Part shown: positions 61,305-64,000 of the stretch, piece after piece | How the letters are laid out: the number at the start of each line of letters is the position of its first letter | How positions within the stretch are numbered: position 1 is the stretch's first letter | Source: Alkaliphilus oremlandii OhILAs | GTDB taxonomy: Bacteria; Bacillota; Clostridia; Peptostreptococcales; Natronincolaceae | DNA length: 64,000 nucleotides | Assembly: GCF_000018325.1 (NCBI RefSeq) | Contig: NC_009922.1 | Coordinates: forward strand, 1,798,001 to 1,862,000 | Reading direction: 5' to 3' | Program-made: the position numbers and the translations under genes | Notes under the pieces: model-generated | What the model was told of the DNA's origin: nothing | Seen by the model: the letters and a program-made list of their open reading frames with translations, nothing else | Databases searched by the model: none

Positions 61305-61586
61305 TTACCTACCCCGATCCTTCATTTTTTTTATCGGTATATTCGCTACTAAGGCAGGTATACTTGCATCATCATATTCTCTTTTAGTTTTAGTTAATCT
61401 AATATCTAATCCATCCTCATCAATTTCCATGTAATCTGAAATAACCTTGATAATATCTCCTTTAACCATTTCTAAAAAGTCAGGAGAACAGTTTGCTCTA
61501 TCGTGAACTAATACGAGTTTTAATCTCTCTTTTGCTACATTCTTACTCGTTGAAGATTCTTTGCTAAAAAATTTCCACAAATCCAT
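61305..61586 (-). CDS. minE: cell division topological specificity factor MinE
   Basis: MinE stimulates MinD ATPase and confines the Min inhibitor to the poles. The 93-aa protein has the N-terminal amphipathic segment W-K-F-F, the MinD-binding region A-K-E-R-L-K-L-V-L-V-H-D-R and the C-terminal topological domain with I-S-D-Y-M-E-I-D-E-D. It follows minD by 22 bp. The 168 bp to the SpoIVFA-like gene hold no gene. Confidence 0.95.
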   Translation of the reverse strand: MDLWKFFSKESSTSKNVAKERLKLVLVHDRANCSPDFLEMVKGDIIKVISDYMEIDEDGLDIRLTKTKREYDDASIPALVANIPIKKMKDRGR

Positions 61587-61608
61587 GTTCGTATCCTCCC
61601 CTCGAAAT

Positions 61609-62406
61609 TTATTTAGCTAATCCAAATATTTTCTTTAGCTTAGTCATAAAACCCTCATCATTTTCCATACTCATAAAAGGTACTTCTTCCCCAGCGATTC
61701 TTCTAGATACGTTTTTGTATGCTTGTCCCGCTAGTGAATTCGAATCAGTAACTGCTGGTTCCCCTCTATTCGTTGAAATAACAATAGCTTGGTCATCAGG
61801 AACTACACCTATGAGACGAATGGCTAGAATATCAATCATGTCATCGATATTCATCATATCTCCTCTTTTAACCATGTCAATTCGAATACGATTCACAATG
61901 AGCTCTGGATCTCTTATTTCAGCGGCTTCTAAAAGTCCTATGATTCTATCCGCATCTCTTACAGCGGATATCTCTGGCGTTGTTACAACGATAGCCCTAT
62001 CAGCTCCTACAATGGCATTCTTAAAGCCTTGCTCTATCCCAGCGGGACAATCGATTAAAACATAGTCAAATTCCTGTTTTAATTCAGATGTCAGTTTTTG
62101 CATCTGTGCTGTTGTAATCGAATTTTTATCTTTCGTTTGTGCTGCTGGTAGTAAATATAAGCCCTCATATCGTTTATCTTTAATCAGTGCCTGCTTCAAT
62201 CTGCAGACACCATCTACAACATCAACAATATCATAGACGATTCTGTTTTCTAACCCCATTACTACATCTAAGTTTCTCAATCCAATATCCGCATCTACCA
62301 CCACTACCTTATAGCCCAACTGTGTTAGACCAGTACCTATATTAGCTGTCGTAGTTGTTTTACCGACGCCTCCTTTTCCAGAGGTAATAACAATAACTTC
62401 GCCCAT
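61609..62406 (-). CDS. minD: septum site-determining ATPase MinD
   Basis: MinD is the membrane-associated ParA-type ATPase that recruits MinC. The 265-aa protein has the deviant Walker A motif G10-K-G-G-V-G-K-T, D-x-D-I-G-L-R-N-L-D near 40, D-C-P-A-G-I near 119 and a C-terminal amphipathic helix (F-M-T-K-L-K-K-I-F-G) for membrane binding. It lies between minC and minE. Confidence 0.97.
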   Translation of the reverse strand: MGEVIVITSGKGGVGKTTTTANIGTGLTQLGYKVVVVDADIGLRNLDVVMGLENRIVYDIVDVVDGVCRLKQALIKDKRYEGLYLLPAAQTKDKNSITTAQMQKLTSELKQEFDYVLIDCPAGIEQGFKNAIVGADRAIVVTTPEISAVRDADRIIGLLEAAEIRDPELIVNRIRIDMVKRGDMMNIDDMIDILAIRLIGVVPDDQAIVISTNRGEPAVTDSNSLAGQAYKNVSRRIAGEEVPFMSMENDEGFMTKLKKIFGLAK

Positions 62407-62447
62407 ACAAAACTTCCCCCTATCCTATTATGCTTCAAAGAAATCTA

Positions 62448-63086
62448 TTATTTTTTATTTAAATAAGGCTCAATATAAATCATATGATCCTTAACTCTAG
62501 CCAACTCTGGAACTTTCGGTTTTTCATAGTCACCATCTGGCGCTCTCGTTATAAAATCTGCAATTCGAAGCTGCGTCGGATCTAAATAAAAGGCTGCGAC
62601 GCAGGATTTTATATTGCCATTGGCTCCAGCATGGGCAACCCCTCTTAGGCTTCCCATGACAACAATGTTTCCATATGCTGTTACTTGGGCACCTGGATTA
62701 ACATCACCTAGAACCACTACATTTCCATCAAAATTAATGTTTTGACCTGATCTTAATGTCCCTTGAATAAACTTGGTCTGTCCTTCATCTATACCAGAGA
62801 AAATTGATTCTGTTAGCTCTTCTTTTTCTAAAGCCTCTCTTTCCTCTGATGTTAAAACATACATTTTATATTTTGTTTTAAGCAAAACGCCTAATTCTTC
62901 TTTTTGTTCGATGCTCAGCGTGTCACAATGGATATCGAAAATTTTAGCTCCCTTATAAAAAGACTGTGTTTTTTCGATTTTATCGTCAAGCTGTTGCTTT
63001 ACAAATTCAAAATCGTATTGAGGCTTCACATAAATTAAAATCCCTTTTTTACTGCCTTTAAATTCTATTATATTTTCTTCAACCAC
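62448..63086 (-). CDS. minC: septum formation inhibitor MinC
   Basis: MinC blocks FtsZ ring formation where MinD places it. The 212-aa protein has an N-terminal FtsZ-interacting domain (residues 1-95) and a C-terminal beta-helix domain with G-D-V-N-P-G-A-Q-V and G-S-L-R-G-V-A-H-A-G. The best start is a GTG at 63086, eight bases after GGAGG. A plausible promoter lies at 63137-63165, after the PBP2 gene. Confidence 0.95.
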   Translation of the reverse strand: MVEENIIEFKGSKKGILIYVKPQYDFEFVKQQLDDKIEKTQSFYKGAKIFDIHCDTLSIEQKEELGVLLKTKYKMYVLTSEEREALEKEELTESIFSGIDEGQTKFIQGTLRSGQNINFDGNVVVLGDVNPGAQVTAYGNIVVMGSLRGVAHAGANGNIKSCVAAFYLDPTQLRIADFITRAPDGDYEKPKVPELARVKDHMIYIEPYLNKK

Positions 63087-63136
63087 CTGTATTACCTCCA
63101 CAAACGTATTGCTTCAGATTATTAAATTCTCCATAA

Positions 63137-63165
63137 ACAATATAAATCCTTCTTTAATATGTAAA
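63137..63165 (-). promoter_or_regulatory. possible sigma-A promoter of minCDE
   Basis: On the minus strand, TTTACA (63160-63165), a 17-bp spacer and TATTGT (63137-63142) lie about 50 bp upstream of the minC GTG. The match is moderate. Confidence 0.45.
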
Positions 63166-63224
63166 AAAAACTTAAAAATGGAGATTTCAAGCCTTTTGCA
63201 CTATTTATATGGCAGCAGGCCACT

Positions 63225-64000
63225 TTATGGAAGTAGCCTGCTTTCAATTGTAAGATTCTCATTTTCATTCGTCGCATTGAGTCCCATATATTCTGCTACA
63301 ATCTCTCTAAAAATCGGTCCTCCATATCCCCCAGTTCCTCCTTGCGGAAGAAGAACAGCAATTGCGATTTGTGGATCGTCATAAGGTGCAAAACCAGTAA
63401 ACCATGTAAAGTTATCATAGTTTTCCTTATATTGGTCAATATCCCGATCTTTAATGTTTGGATTCACCTTTTTTATCGCCTCTCGCATTACAAATGCATC
63501 ATCTCTGTATTTTGTATTGTTCTTATTGCTCTCTTTTAATTCCTGCATTTTTTCTTCTACTGCATGTAAAGAAACACCATATCTGGATAAGTTTCCTTTT
63601 AGATATTCAACTTCATCTAAAGGCGGAATTTTACCAGATTTTTGTGCTGTTCCTGTTTTTGCTGCCACAGGAATCGGTAACTTATTAAAATACATTCTGG
63701 TGGATCCAGTTGCTGTAACTTCATACATACCTTTTGTTATCTCATCTAAATGAGCATAGTTTTTCAACTCAATTCTTTCAATCAACTCTACGGGAAAATT
63801 TGTAACCGTTCCATCTTCAATGGATTTCGTTTTATCCACTACACTAACCTTATATTTATATCCGTCATTTGCTAAGATTGCCATGAAATTCGCCATTTGA
63901 ATCGGCGTATAGGAGTGTTCCCCTTGACCGATGGAGAAGTTCATAGTGTCTGCTATGCTCCACTTTGCTTGGTTAAAATAATTATATTTGATAACATCAG
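63225..64000 (-). CDS. mrdA: penicillin-binding protein 2, C-terminal part (N-terminus beyond window edge)
   Basis: This is the transpeptidase end of a class B PBP, which cross-links peptidoglycan during elongation. The frame is open to the window edge. It contains the G-Q-G-E-x-x-Y-T-P-I-Q-M-A motif and the A-K-T-G-T-A-Q-K-S-G box, the KTG element of the active site; the SxxK and SxN boxes lie outside the window. A G-F-A-P-Y-D-D-P-Q-I-A-I-A-V stretch follows. Position before minCDE indicates PBP2/MrdA of the mreBCD-mrdA-min cluster. About 258 codons are visible. Confidence 0.92.
   Translation of the reverse strand, partial: DVIKYNYFNQAKWSIADTMNFSIGQGEHSYTPIQMANFMAILANDGYKYKVSVVDKTKSIEDGTVTNFPVELIERIELKNYAHLDEITKGMYEVTATGSTRMYFNKLPIPVAAKTGTAQKSGKIPPLDEVEYLKGNLSRYGVSLHAVEEKMQELKESNKNNTKYRDDAFVMREAIKKVNPNIKDRDIDQYKENYDNFTWFTGFAPYDDPQIAIAVLLPQGGTGGYGGPIFREIVAEYMGLNATNENENLTIESRLLP

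Noticed and set aside
1..64000. CRISPR arrays, IS elements, prophage, rRNA operons
   Set aside because: No regularly spaced repeats, transposase or integrase frames, phage structural genes or rRNA segments were seen; gene order is that of a conserved chromosomal core.

Overview
The window reads as a stretch of chromosome from a low-GC, anaerobic, spore-forming Clostridia bacterium. The best fit is an amino-acid fermenter of the Alkaliphilus/Natronincola type; this is inferred from gene content, not from a database match. Supporting signs are ornithine (Stickland-type) fermentation genes, a complete selenocysteine system, a SCIFF peptide with its radical-SAM maturase, sporulation genes, and Firmicutes-type RNA leaders. 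No phage, IS element, CRISPR array or rRNA gene was seen. Most genes are on the minus strand, so operons are described from high to low coordinates.

Layout. 1-1910: ord-ortA-ortB, ornithine fermentation, with a sigma-54 promoter; ortB runs off the left edge. 2130-4893: glyA, divergent from a two-gene threonine/serine exporter. 4957-9025: GNAT acetyltransferase, M18 aminopeptidase, ferritin-like DUF2383 protein, RseC-like membrane protein, tcdA. 9100-10030: 6S RNA, a Fur-box-controlled DUF2325 gene and an 83-bp tandem repeat. 10036-20892: recJ, apt, relA, dtd, an MBL hydrolase, hemZ, and a T-box-controlled hisS-aspS operon. 21042-30187: ruvC-ruvA-ruvB-spoIID-like-queA-tgt-yajC-TIGR04086-SCIFF-maturase-gamma carbonic anhydrase. 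30316-38277: Lon-like protease, BofC-C protein, tRNA-Sec, BirA-controlled bioY, pseudouridine synthase, GerMN protein and a two-component system. 38319-44636: selB, selA, an alanine/glycine symporter, and selD, which itself contains selenocysteine. 44759-49636: comEA-like, DD-carboxypeptidase, and a serine dehydratase/RidA/regulator module. 49754-55310: rsfS-lcp-yqeK-nadD-yhbY-obg and rpmA-prp-rplU with an L21 leader. 55338-64000: rng, two radical-SAM-associated genes, spoIVFB-like and spoIVFA-like genes, minE-minD-minC, and the C-terminal part of PBP2.

How the genes work together. selC, selB, selA and selD all lie within about 11 kb and form a complete selenocysteine synthesis and decoding set. 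selD needs UGA readthrough to be made at all. ord/ortAB, the threonine/serine exporter, sdaAA/sdaAB/ridA, the symporter and the aminopeptidase point to life on peptides and amino acids. The block from PBP2 to obg matches the conserved Firmicutes cell-shape, division, sporulation and ribosome-assembly neighbourhood, but no spo0B lies between rpmA and obg.

I found no clearly undescribed multi-gene system. The most informative observations are regulatory: a sigma-54 element at ord, an overlapping GAC/CAC specifier in the hisS-aspS T-box, a Fur-like box at the start of the DUF2325 transcript, a BirA operator at bioY, a terminator between SCIFF and its maturase, a terminator that contains the next gene's ribosome binding site, and a degenerate 83-bp tandem repeat.
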